Below, piece after piece: positions 23,952 to 39,217 of a DNA stretch of 64,000 nt. Source of the DNA: Terramyces sp. JEL0728 (lineage: Eukaryota; Chytridiomycota; Chytridiomycetes; Rhizophydiales; Terramycetaceae); assembly GCA_027603945.1 (NCBI GenBank), contig JADIIU010000041.1, positions 1 through 64,000 of the forward strand, written 5' to 3'. The notes under the pieces are model-generated. The model worked only from the letters and a program-made list of their open reading frames with translations. It was not told the DNA's origin and made no database searches. The position numbers were made by a program, and so were the translations under genes. Each line of letters opens with the position of its first letter. The stretch's first letter is position 1.

Positions 23952-26900
23952 TTATTTTTTAAGATGGATTTCAGTTGCAGTCCTTATTAAATATTCATAG
24001 TCGCCAGACTCTTTGCACATATTGTGGAATAGTCCTTGGTTTTGTAAGAGTTCATACGGAGTCCCAATTTCAGCAACAACGCCATCATCCATCACCAATA
24101 CTCTGTCGTAGTCAATAATGGTTTTCAGCCGATGAGCAACAGTTAAAATAGTAGCGTCGAATTCACTTCTAATTGTTTGCTGGATCTTGGCATCGGTTTC
24201 TGGATCGACAGAAGCTGTTGCTTCATCCATGAAAATGAATTTAGATGAGCGTAAGAGCGCTCTGGCCATGCATAGTAGCTGTCTTTGCCCTTGAGAATAG
24301 TTGCTTCCATTTTCAGCTACTTCGGAATCAAGAGAGATGTTTGCGATATCTCCTTCCTTTGCGCCTTCTGCAGTTTGTAATGATTCCAACACATGTGTGT
24401 GTCTAAGAGCATCCCAAATTGCTTCATCTGAATGTTGTTCCAGCGGATCTAAATTACTCCTCAAAGTCCCTTCGAATAATACAGGGTCTTGAGGAATAAT
24501 GGTTAGATTTGTTCGGAGTGCATGAGTCCCCAATTTTGAAATATCCACTCCATCAATATGGATCGTTCCTTCGCTGTATGGCAAAATTCTAAAGAAGGCC
24601 AGCGATAATGTTGATTTACCAGCGCCTGTTCTGCCAACTATGCCTAATTTTTCTTTAGGCGCAATGCTAAACTGTAGCCCTTTCAAGACATCGGGCAATG
24701 AAGGGGCATAGCGCACTTTCAAGTCAGAAACGTGGACAGCACCGTCTGAAGGCCACTGTTTTGGTAATTTCGCGTCTTCAGGTGTGGAGGAAACTTCTTG
24801 GACAAGTTTAGAGTATTCGTCTACTCTTTCAACTGCATTCATGGCCATTTCCAAAGAAGACTGGTTTTGGATTGCATTGGACATCATTTGAACGATTTGG
24901 CTCGCAAAAGAAAGAGCAACGCCAGCCCAACCAGCAGAAACATTCGAAACAATCAACGATAGACCTGCACAAAAGACAATAAATCCTGACAAAATGGAAG
25001 TTCTGAAGGCAAGCCATCTACCAGTTGCAAACAGATAAAGCGATGCTCTGTGGTTATCATCAACTTTAGATTCTATCCAACCAGCACATTGCTTTTCTGC
25101 GCCATAAGCCCGAATAGTAGATACCCCAACAAGAGTTTCGCCGAATTGTCCATAAATTGGAGAATAGGACACAGATTCTATTCTCTTGATTTCCCGAGAT
25201 GATTTCAAATAATGGTTCCCGATTCTGATATAGAAAATTACAAGTAACAGTGAGATCAGGAAAGGAGGTGTGACGAATGTAACAATAACAATTCTACTGA
25301 TGGCGCCAAAAATAGTAAAGATGAATCTAGAACTTGTGTTCATTACTGTTTTGTCAATTGTCGCCATATCGGTTGAAAATCTGTTGATTATTCTTCCGAC
25401 CGGGGTGGTTTCGAAGAATCTCATTGGGGATCCTAGAACTTTGGCCAAAAGATCATTGTGCATAGACCGAGATGCTCTCAGAGCACCATAGAATTGCATC
25501 AAGAACTTTAAAATCATCGCAAAGAGTTTGAGGAACCCCAAAAGACCATAAATCGACAAATAGTAGAATGAGTTACTGAAACTTGTAGAGTCGTCAGACA
25601 AATGTGCGGGGTGTTCAAAAGTATAGTTGAATCCTCGAATAGATAAAGCGATACTTTCCGTATTTCCGTATGAATCTGTCCAAACCTGGTGTTAGCAAAA
25701 TAAACCTTTATCCACCAGGAATTCAAATAATCAGCAACAGTTTGAAATCCAAAACAGAATATCATCAGCAGCATGAAAGCAACTCCGCCTGCGGCAATAG
25801 CATAGGATTTATAAGTGGATAGTTTGGTAGTGCCTGTTGCTTGCCGTTCTTTGTGAGAGTCTAGAATAACAGATTTCAGAGGTATATCATCACTGAATTC
25901 TGGTGCAGGCGTAAGAGTTAAATGCTGGTCTAAATCACTTGCAATCGCTTCCGTCACAAGAGGGTTATTGAAAATCTCCAACGGAGTGCCTTGAGCAAAG
26001 GCTGAACCGTTTTTCATTACAACGACACGATCTGCATGCGGTAATACAAGATGAACGGCATGAGTTACCAAAATCACCGTGCGATCGCTAAACAAGTCCA
26101 GGATACATTCTGTTAGCAAGTGTCGTGCAGTTGGGGCATCTACCGCTGATAGCGGGTCATCCAAAATGACAATTTTCGCTTTGGAATATGCTGCTCTAGC
26201 CAGCGAGACTCTTTGTTTCTGGCCTCCAGATAGATTCACACCCTTTTCTCCGATTTGAGTCATATCGCCTCCTTCTAGAGTTTGCAAATCTCGTAAGAGT
26301 GCACAAGCTTTTGCTACTTTGTAGTATCTTTCTTCGTCGTATTCTTCACCAAACAAAATATTTTCTCTAATAGTGCCATTCATTAGCCATGCAGTTTGCG
26401 GACAATATGCCAAATCACTCTTCTGGAGCTCGGTGTTTGGAAGCAGATGAGCTTCAGAGATGAAATAGTTTCCTTGCAGTTTCTTCAATTCTATTGTCAA
26501 AAAGGCAGTTACCTCCAAGCAAGCAAGCCAGTAATGAAGATTTCCCTGAACCTGTTGGGCCAATAACCGCAGTTAACCTATCAGTTGGGAACTCAATATT
26601 GACATTTCTCAGCGTAAAAGTAGTCTCATTTTCAGAATTTGACACAGATCGATAGGTGAATTCTCCATTGCGAATTGCAATTTCAGATTCAGAAGGCATA
26701 TTGACGTGTTCATCCGTGTACTTGTCGAGTTCCTCTTCTTCCAAAAAGCTATTGAACCGCCCGATTGTAACTCTAATATCCAGCACTTGTGTGATAGTTT
26801 GGCTGATATCTGAAAGCGCGTCCGAAATCATAGACAGCAATGTAATGCTTGTAAATGCAGTAGCAGCATCAAGTTGATGGCCAGCTACTACAGTATAGAA

Positions 26901-28468
26901 CATAAAACTGGTGAAAGTCACCAACACACTGGCTCCCCATTCTACTAAAACAAGCAACATTCGGGTGAAAACCTGTTTAAGTCTCGAATTCAGCTCGTCT
27001 TCTCTTGCTTTAATGATTCTATCAATGAATTGCGGCTATATTAATAAAGATCACCTCCCAACCAAGATATTTAATAATTCTCACGCATTGGAGCGCTTCA
27101 TTTGTTAATTGAATCCTTCTATCAACGAAAGAGCGAATAACTTTCATAATCTTGTACAGCCGTTTCATAATTACTGCCGAAAGTGGTCCAGTAATCAAAA
27201 TTACAAACAGTCCTGCAAAAGCAGGCGGCCCCATCAAGTACCACAAGCCAGCAACTGACAGCGTAATAGTAATCGGCATGTCAATAATCAAAGTGTGGAT
27301 AAAAGTAATAAAGTATCTAATGTCATTTGTATCCCCAGACATTAGACTGACGATTCTTCCATGTGAAGCTTTTTCACTTTTCTTGTCTTTGGTATCTGAA
27401 TTGCCTGATACTCTCCTTAAGCTTTTGGTGAAAATTTCATAAACAAAAACTGAGCGGATCTGCATGCCCCAGTGACGAGCATTGAGATAGATGTGCGCAT
27501 ATAGAACATTTCTAGTACAGTTGGCCAGGAACATTGCAAGTAATATGTAAACTCCAGGCATTAAACTATCTTCAGGCTTTTTCTGCTGGATCCAATTCAA
27601 GAGCTTGTTTATAAAGAATGGCTTTGCGAAATCCAGGATTGTAGAAATTACAGCTGCCAGCTGCTGAAAGATGGCATATCTCAACGAAAAAATAATTGTA
27701 TCATAGATAACCGAGTTTTTCCGGTCAAGTCTAAACTTTTTCCAGTTTGATACAATGAAATTCATTTCATCTTGTTTTGATAAGCTAGGCAAGTCCTTTT
27801 CCTCCAAATGCTTTGTTGTTCCCAAAGACAGCAAAGGCTCGACCCATGAAAATGTTACAAATGAAAGAGGTGAAGCTAAATCTTCAATTGATGGGCTTCT
27901 GCCATTGAACAGCTGCTTTGAGAGGTAATCCGCATTTTTTACAGGGTTAATGATTTGTAAAGCAAATAGTCCGACATTGAATCCTAAAAGTACTTGGCTT
28001 GCTACTAGTATCTCTGAGCTGTCTTTAATGCAGATCAACAATTGATTGATTATAGCAACAAGGTACAAGTAGACAAAATATCGTGGAGCGACTGAAGTTG
28101 GAGACATTGCTATATATACTGTCAAGAATTGAAATATCTGGTTAAAAACATTTTACCCATCCTATGGCAATAATAACCGAGCATGCAATCACCAACTCGT
28201 CCATTGTGTGCAAAACTGAAAATACAGCACAAACGATAGCAGAAATCGCTTGAGCAAACCCTGTCCACAGTATAATATATTCTAGTACTGTGTGCGGCAC
28301 ATCAATAACTTCCTCTCCAATTTCCGAATAACCAAGTCTGCGGTTCTTGTCAAGGTGGTTGTAGTAGACGAAATTTCCTGTTGCCGACAATCCAAATATC
28401 AAAGAAAGTGAAAATACAATGGTTGCCGAGTTTTCTAAAACCCATTCTAGCGCTGTATTAACATCCAT
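23952..28468 (-). CDS. ABCC/MRP-type transporter, copy 1
   Basis: Exons (minus) 28157-28468, 27055-28137, 26513-27035, 25706-26490 and 23952-25685; introns of 19, 19, 22 and 20 nt; 1478 residues. Layout TMD0-TMD1-NBD1-TMD2-NBD2, as in Ycf1/MRP1 exporters of glutathione and organic-anion conjugates. The N-terminal 170 residues hold about five TM helices (TMD0), then L0. NBD1: Walker A GPTGSGKSS, signature [33 protein letters not shown]2: GRTGAGKSTLSLAFFRILP, YSQGQRQLLCMARALLRS, FIFMDEATASVDPETD. It is head-to-head with copy 2; the two share NBD2 almost word for word but only one intron position. Likely in the vacuolar or plasma membrane; the substrate is not predictable. Confidence 0.93.
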
Positions 28469-28887
28469 TGTTTTCAAGAAAAAATATTTTGCTTTTATGT
28501 TACAGCGGGAAATATTCGGTTGTCAAACATCTCTGCACTAGCTTGATGGCCAACGCAGGAGTGTGAGTCGATTTCGATGATATTACTGGAATAAAGAAAT
28601 TCCTGTAGAAGCTGCGCTAATTTCATTCTACCTGGAAAGCAGCCCTGAGCAGGAATGTTTGGTTCCTTCCGAGGTTTTAGCGTAGGCAGACAATTTCCAA
28701 AATAAGGTACTCAACATGATATTTTGCAATTTAAACTAAAGAAGATCTCTCCAGCTGAACGCGAGTAATCCAGCATATTCCGAATGGGTTTCAATGTGAG
28801 TCACCTTCAATGAGCACTCTGAAAGATTGTGCAACAATGCGGTCAGTGTACGTTTTATTTCTTTTACTTTTTCTCTAATTTCGAAAT
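28469..28887. promoter_or_regulatory. Shared divergent promoter region of the ABCC pair
   Basis: 419 nt between the head-to-head start codons of two ABCC genes. It may coordinate both. No TATA box close to either ATG and no obvious palindromic drug-response element was recognised. Confidence 0.5.
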
Positions 28888-33512
<4,625 letters not shown>

Positions 33513-33622
33513 AATTTATGTTACTTTTGTATAAATATAGCGTGTGAAAAGGGTTCAATCAGAAATATGGAACAATGGTGACAAACCCATTCCTTGCATT
33601 CGCAGGAATAGTTTAACTTTTA

Positions 33623-34108
33623 ATGCGGCTATTTTTTATACTTGCGTTCGTTTACTGTACTGCAATTACCAGCTACCATGGTGTGCAGATGTACCTGCTA
33701 GGCGACGAACTGTATAGCGACCATTGCACATGGAAGAATAACGCACAAACATTTCAAACCTTCAGCGCAAACGTCGATGTCTGCAGCCAAGTTTGCCAGT
33801 ACAATTCTAATTGCACGCATTTCCACTGGACTGGCAACAAGCATTTGTGTGAATTGAAAGGCGGTGATTTGAAATACAGCGAAGACGAAATTCTTCGCAC
33901 CAACAATCGAAACGAGTTTTGCGGATTCTTTTTGTCAAAGAATCACTACAAGATGGAAGAGTTTTACTTTGTGCTTTCAAACAAACGTCAAATATCATAC
34001 ACCTACTACCCCATCATAACGACCACTGACGCGATTCCAAAGAGAAAGGATGTACTTGAATACTTGTTAAAGATGGATAAAAGTTTATTGAGAAAGATTA
34101 AAGAATAA
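33623..34108 (+). CDS. Secreted PAN/apple-like domain protein
   Basis: Single exon, 161 residues. A signal peptide (MRLFFILAFVYCTAITS) precedes a Cys-rich domain (about 38-105) with spacing C-TWKNN, VCSQVCQYNSNCTHFHW, LCELKGG, FCGFF, as in PAN/apple modules that bind proteins or sugars. The C-terminal 50 residues are charged, with no TM helix or GPI-type tail, so it is probably released. Its stop codon is 2 nt from that of the convergent NOG2, so the mRNA 3' ends must overlap. A TATA-like TATAAATA lies at 33530-33537, 86 nt upstream. Confidence 0.7.
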   Translation: MRLFFILAFVYCTAITSYHGVQMYLLGDELYSDHCTWKNNAQTFQTFSANVDVCSQVCQYNSNCTHFHWTGNKHLCELKGGDLKYSEDEILRTNNRNEFCGFFLSKNHYKMEEFYFVLSNKRQISYTYYPIITTTDAIPKRKDVLEYLLKMDKSLLRKIKE

Positions 34109-34110
34109 AA

Positions 34111-36232
34111 TTACTTTTTGCGAGGGAAGGATTTGAAGTTTGGAGTTTTCTTGACTTTCTTTCCAACTTTGTTTTCTACTTTCTTGCTCTTATTCTTGTT
34201 CTTGACATTGGCAGTTGTGTAGTAGTTGGTTGCCTTTATCTTGTTGGTAGTCATTCTGGGCCCTTTTTTGTGCTTTCCGGTTTCTTCTTCCGATTGAACT
34301 GAGTTGGCTTCTTGATTATCTACAGATTCATCTTCACTTTGTTCTTCATCTTCGTCACTGTCCAAATCTTCTATTATCAATAACCAATTACCTTCTGCAG
34401 AGCTAGAAGTGGAATCTCCCGGCTTGCCAAAGACTCTTTCCCAGTTTGCGGCTGGATCTTCTTCATCTTGTTCATTTGCTTCTTGCACAAACTCAATTTC
34501 GTCTGATCCAGCTGGTGCTCTCATGTCATTTGGAGAAAAGTCGGCAGTCACCCTGATATTCTTCATGCGTTGCTGAACTTCGCGAGGTCCTTTTTGTCTT
34601 TCTTCTGGCTCTTCAAACTTGCCATCTGTAGGCGGAAGAGTATAAAACGGAATTCTTCCTCTGACCCAATCATTCAATACCATCTTGGAAATAGAAATGA
34701 TGTCTGGCTCGCCTCCCTTTAACAATTTACCACTTTTGGCTGCAATTTGGGACAGGAAGTCAACATGATCTGTCCAGTCAGTCAACCCATAAGTCTTTGC
34801 CATATATTCTTTTCTTACACGCCCTAATACAGTTGGAATATGCTCATCTGTATTTTCAACGTTTTCAACGCGCACTACGCCTTTCAAGATGATATCTGTT
34901 TCGCTATCATTGTTTGTGCCGTACACTACACCAGGACAATCAATCAAGTAAATTCTCTTCATCAAGGCCACGTATTGCCAGCATCTTGTTTCGCCAGGAA
35001 TTGGTGCAACATTGCATACTTTCTTTTGCTTAAGTGTGTTGATGATGGAACTTTTACCAGTGTTTGGATATCCCACAAACCCGATGGAAATTTGTTTTTT
35101 ATCAGAGTGAAGTTTGCTGAATTGTCGGAATAGGTTGATCAATGCAGACTTGCCGAATGGATTGTTGATATTTGCATGAAAAGCAACAGTAGGATACTCC
35201 TTTTCCAGGTGCTTTTTCCATTTCTCCTAAGATTAGAAATTGCCCCGATGTAGAATTTTAACCAAGAAATTGGTAAGAATACCATTTCCATAACCCAAAA
35301 TCCTTTTAATATTCCGATGATATCCCATTGATTATCACTAGTAATTGATAACCGCACTGTTCAACGGAGAGTACTTACAGTCACCCAAGTTGGAACCAAA
35401 TCACACTTGTTCAATACAAAAACCAATTGCTTGTGCCGTGCTTCCTTTTTCAAGTGTCTTTCAACGTTGTAGCATCTCGTTCCGAGTGGATCTCGAGCAT
35501 CTAGAACATGGATAATAACATCTGAAGAGTCAATCACCTAAATAAGCCAAAAAGCACCTTGTATAATTCGTTCCAGATTCTCTTTGACTGCCCTTTCGCA
35601 AAAATAGGATTTGACATTTCGACACCTGCAGTGGCTTCTTGCGGCAATGCTTGGTCCTTGTCTGATTCATAACCTTCAAGGTTTTTACTGGCCAAATCCG
35701 CCAATTCGCTCATATCCGATGCTCTCAATTTCGGTCTTTTTCTTTGGGCTTTCGGTCCAAATGTGCTGTCAAATGGATCTGCTTCTAGCAAATGCATTCT
35801 CGCTTGCTACTGTCAATCCGAAAGTTACAGTCGGCAAGTCCTGAGCCAATCCCAAAGGCAATTGCTTGGTGCGCAGTACAAAGCTGTACGGGTCATTCAT
35901 TTTAGTGTTCAATGCCGTTCTGAAAGCATCCAATTCTTTCTGCCCAACAACCCTAGTATTTTCTGTGTCAGGGATAAATTACCAAACCATCTTCTATTTG
36001 GCTCCACTCTTGCCATTGTTCCAGACGGTAGCTTGGATTGATAAATAGCCTCTTTAATGATATTTCCTTTTGCGTCTCTAGTTGCTCTTCCGCTTTTTAG
36101 GACTGCCAACTGTCTGGCTTTTTTTGCATCTCTGTAAAAGTTGACCCCTTTGGTTTTGGTTACATTGCTTAAAGAAGCTCCTCCAGTACTGGCATTCTTT
36201 TTCGAATTGGCTTCCTTCTTGTGTGTCCCCAT
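34111..36232 (-). CDS. NOG2: Nucleolar GTPase NOG2/GNL2
   Basis: Exons (minus) 35983-36232, 35829-35962, 35558-35806, 35379-35537, 34392-35226 and 34111-34370; introns of 20, 22, 20, 152 and 21 nt; 628 residues. Nog2 is a circularly permuted GTPase that times late pre-60S export. Seen: [54 protein letters not shown]4-G5-like [10 protein letters not shown] and [13 protein letters not shown], then G1 [15 protein letters not shown]2/G3 GETRCWQY and DCPGVVY, then KLLKGGEPD and WVRGRIPFY. The C-terminus is acidic, then strongly basic (nucleolar targeting). The last intron (34371-34391) lacks a stop codon and is the least certain. The 152-nt intron appears to host an H/ACA RNA. Confidence 0.95.
35246..35368 (-). 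ncRNA. Candidate intronic box H/ACA snoRNA inside NOG2
   Basis: It lies in the 152-nt NOG2 intron (35227-35378). Hairpin 1: lower stem CCGTTGA/TCATCGG (one mismatch), open pocket, 8-bp upper stem GGTTATCA/TGATAATC. Then hinge with H box ATATTA (35307-35312; fits ANANNA). Hairpin 2: lower stem GATTTT/AAAATT, pocket halves of 9 and 7 nt, upper stem AAATGGTA/TACCAATTT with one bulged A. Then CT and ACA (35249-35251). The upper stem of hairpin 2 ends 15 nt before ACA, the spacing used by pseudouridine guides. Several pairs are G-U on the minus strand and would be C-A mismatches on the plus strand, so the RNA is sense to NOG2. The target is unknown. Confidence 0.65.
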
Positions 36233-36338
36233 TTTCCAAGTTGAAAAAACAAAAAAAAATATTGGCTTATTATCAGACAAGCCTAATCCGGCCAAGCCTT
36301 ACGACATTCCGAGGAGAAATTTCCATTCCTTACCTCAA

Positions 36339-38281
36339 ATGAATTCAAGGATTTTACTTCGAACGAGAATCGGATTGAATTCATTTCATTCTAGTGGATT
36401 TAGCATTCCAAAATCACACCTAAAGCTATTTGCCGCCAATTATTCAACACCAGCTCAAAAAAAATCACATTCAGGAGACTGGCAGTATGATTTCCAAATA
36501 GTCAAAAGTTTAGCAAAGTATTTATGGCCAAAGGATGACTGGAAGACGAAAGGCCGGGTTGTTTTGGCAATTTCATTGCTAGTATCGGGTAAATTGTTGA
36601 ATGTCACGGTTCCATTCTTTTTCAAGGAAATTGTCGACGCTCTGAATATCATAGAGCCTCATTCTTCCATCGCATTGCTACTGCCTGTCATTATCGGGTA
36701 TGGTGCTGCGAGATTAGGAGCAAATATATTTCAGGAAATGCGCAATGCAGTGTTTGGGATTGTAACTCAAAGGGCAATCAGAGCTGCTGCCAGGAATATA
36801 TTCAACCACTTGCTAAAGCTGGATACAAATTATCACTTGAATCGACAAACTGGTGGACTGGTTCGCGCAATTGATAGAGGAACGAAAGGTATAAATCAAA
36901 TTCTGTCTTCGACCGTTCTCCATATTATTCCAACAGTGTTTGAAATTTCAGTTGTTTGCGCAATCCTGTCTTTTACTTTTGGTCCAGCATATGCACTGGT
37001 TACTTTTCTGACCATGGCAGCTTACACTATGTATACGGTTATTACCACTCAGTGGAGATTGCAATTTAGAAAGAACATGAACCAAGCCGATAACGCTGCC
37101 GCATCTACTGCAACAGACTCTTTGCTAAACGTAGAATCAGTCCAGCAATATAATAATGAAGCCTATGAAACCAACAGCTATGACAAGTCATTGGTAAAAT
37201 ATGAAGGTGCTGCAGTTTTGACAAACACTTCATTGGCGATTTTAAATGCTGGCCAAAATGCAATCTTTTCCGCTTCTCTGACAATAATGATGTACATGGC
37301 CTCACAAGGCATTCTGGATGGTTCTCTGACAGTTGGTGACTTGGTTATGGTTAACGGATTGGTTTTCCAGTTGGCAATGCCGTTAAACTTTTTAGGCAGT
37401 GTTTACAGAGATACCAGACAATCGTTGATTGACATGGGTGTTATGTTTGACATGCAAAAGGTTATAGGAAAGATTCAAACTTCAAAGGATATGCCAAATG
37501 TTCTTTTCAAGGGAGGAGAAATCAAATTTGAAAATGTTAGTTTTGGGTACTTGAAGGAAAGACCTATTTTGAACAATATGTCGTTCACTATCCCAGCAGG
37601 TAAGAGAGTTGCATTTGTTGGCCCCAGCGGTTGTGGCAAATCTACAATTCTACGGCTTGTATCACGATCGTTTGATCCAAACCAAGGCACCATTACACTG
37701 GATGGGCAGGATATTGGACAAGTCAATGTTCATTCTCTGAGGGATAACATCAGCATCCTGCCGCAAGACACTACTCTTTTCAACAAGACGATCTATGAGA
37801 ATATTTTGTATGGAAAACCAGATGCTACTGAAGATCAGGTTTATGAAGCAGCCCGTAAAGCCCAGCTACATGATATCATATTAAATAATTTCCCAGAAAA
37901 GTACGAAACCCATGTCGGTGAACGAGGTTTGATGATCAGCGGTGGAGAGAAACAACGCGTCCAGCTCGCAAGAATATTCATCAAGGTAGTATAGGGTTAA
38001 TGTAGGATGCACCTGTTGGGCTCTTTGACGAACCAACTTCTGCCCTGGATCAAAACACTGAAACGAAAATCATGGGCACAATCAAGAATTGGTTGTCTCA
38101 CCAAACGAAAAAGACTGCAGTCTTTATCGCCCATCGTTTGTCCACTATTTCGGACTGCGATTTGATTTACGTACTTGACAATGGCCAAATTATTGAAAAA
38201 GGAACTCATCAAGAATTATTCGCCAAAGGCGGACTGTATTATGAAATGTGGGTAGCACAACATCAACAACCTTCAGAATAA
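36339..38281 (+). CDS. ATM1: Mitochondrial ABCB7/Atm1 half-transporter
   Basis: Exons 36339-37985 and 38006-38281; one 20-nt intron; 640 residues. Atm1 exports a glutathione-linked sulphur compound from mitochondria for cytosolic Fe-S assembly. The N-terminus (MNSRILLRTRIGLNSFHSSG) is a basic, Ser-rich presequence. Six TM helices span about 95-390, including LDTNYHLNRQTGGLVRAIDRGTKG (Atm1-typical). NBD: GPSGCGKSTILRLVSRSFDP, ISGGEKQRVQLARIF, and after the intron LFDEPTSALDQNTE and FIAHRLST. The intron splits the NBD between signature and Walker B. The gene diverges from NOG2 with 106 nt between start codons. Confidence 0.95.
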
Positions 38282-38289
38282 ATACTAGT

Positions 38290-39011
38290 TTATAGTAATG
38301 ATTTTAATGATAATTTCAGTTCATCTACTCGGTCCATATGCTGTTGAATGATTTGGACAACTTGTTTTCGCTTTAATCTGACTGAATCATCCTCACTCTG
38401 AATATTATCAACTTTGAATAGAATTTGCAACAGAAATTCAGGGATTTCTAATGACAGGTATTTTAAATCTTTAGCTGGAATTGTGCGCTTTTCTACATTA
38501 GCAAAACAAACCTATTCCTTCTTGTAAAGTCTTGATTTTTGGAAGTATAGTGATTTCCACATCATGCAAATAGCCATCCAAATCTTTTTCCAGTTTCTGG
38601 TCTGGAGTGAGGTGTTTTGGCTAATTAAAATCAACTTACCGGACGGTCTCCCAACATCATTATTTTCGAGTTATTTGTAATGCCGTATTTGGCTAATGTG
38701 GTTCCGTGCGCTTTCATCAGCACTACTATTAATATTCTTTAAACCCCAACTACCGCAGTCATTTCTACCCCAGCTAAATATACTGGATGTAGATTCTAAG
38801 GTAAGTCTGCGATAGAAGGGATGGCTGTTCACTATTTACCTCCTCCGTGCAGCAATTTAATTCTATCTTCTGGTACGCCAGAGGCATTTGCAAGTTTTGC
38901 AATCAATTGCTGAAGTGTGATATGAGCAGTCCAGTCATCCTGATATTTAGCGTATTCGTCATCAAAGTGAACTGACTGTTTTTTCCCCTTCCAATTGATT
39001 ATCAATGACAT
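38290..39011 (-). CDS. UBL-BAG domain Hsp70 cochaperone
   Basis: Exons (minus) 38840-39011, 38640-38722, 38512-38620 and 38290-38492; introns of 117, 19 and 19 nt; 188 residues. BAG proteins stimulate nucleotide release from Hsp70. The N-terminal half is a ubiquitin-like fold: LIINWKGKKQSV, ITLQQLIAKLANASGVPEDR, IKLLHGG, then LMKAHGTTLAKYGITNNSKIMMLG. A TPDQKLEKDLD linker leads to a helical BAG-like C-terminus with VVQIIQQHMDRVDEL. The 117-nt first intron is required to join the two halves of the UBL in frame. Closest to BAG1 or fungal Snl1/Bag101-type proteins; the subfamily is uncertain. Confidence 0.8.
38750..38815 (-). ncRNA. Structured hairpin in the 117-nt BAG intron
   Basis: Minus-strand RNA of intron 38723-38839 folds into an outer 9-bp stem CTATCGCAG/CTGCGGTAG, an asymmetric internal loop (14 and 6 nt), and an inner 9-bp stem CTACATCCAG/CTGGGGTAG with one bulged A and a 9-nt terminal loop. 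One pair in each stem is G-U on this strand and would be C-A on the other. No clear box C/D or ACA was seen. It could be a single-hairpin guide RNA, another small RNA, or a structure that brings the splice sites together. Confidence 0.4.
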
Positions 39012-39217
39012 TTGTAATTTGGAAAGATTCAATTTGAATTGAAAAAAAGTGCAATACAAAATTATTTGGATATGCTACCACACAACCGTTGGTTAGAGTT
39101 TCTCAGTTGGTAATTTGATGCTCAGCTGGTTTGAATCCCCAGTTCAAAAAATCTGAAAAAGGAAACGAAACGCATGGCGCGGCACTATTGTGGAATCCAA
39201 ATAGTTTTTTCTATAGG

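Noticed and set aside
39085..39150. tRNA-like stretch (CTCAGTTGGTAA and GGTTTGAATCCCC)
   Set aside because: The would-be T-arm does not pair properly and no acceptor or anticodon stem forms.
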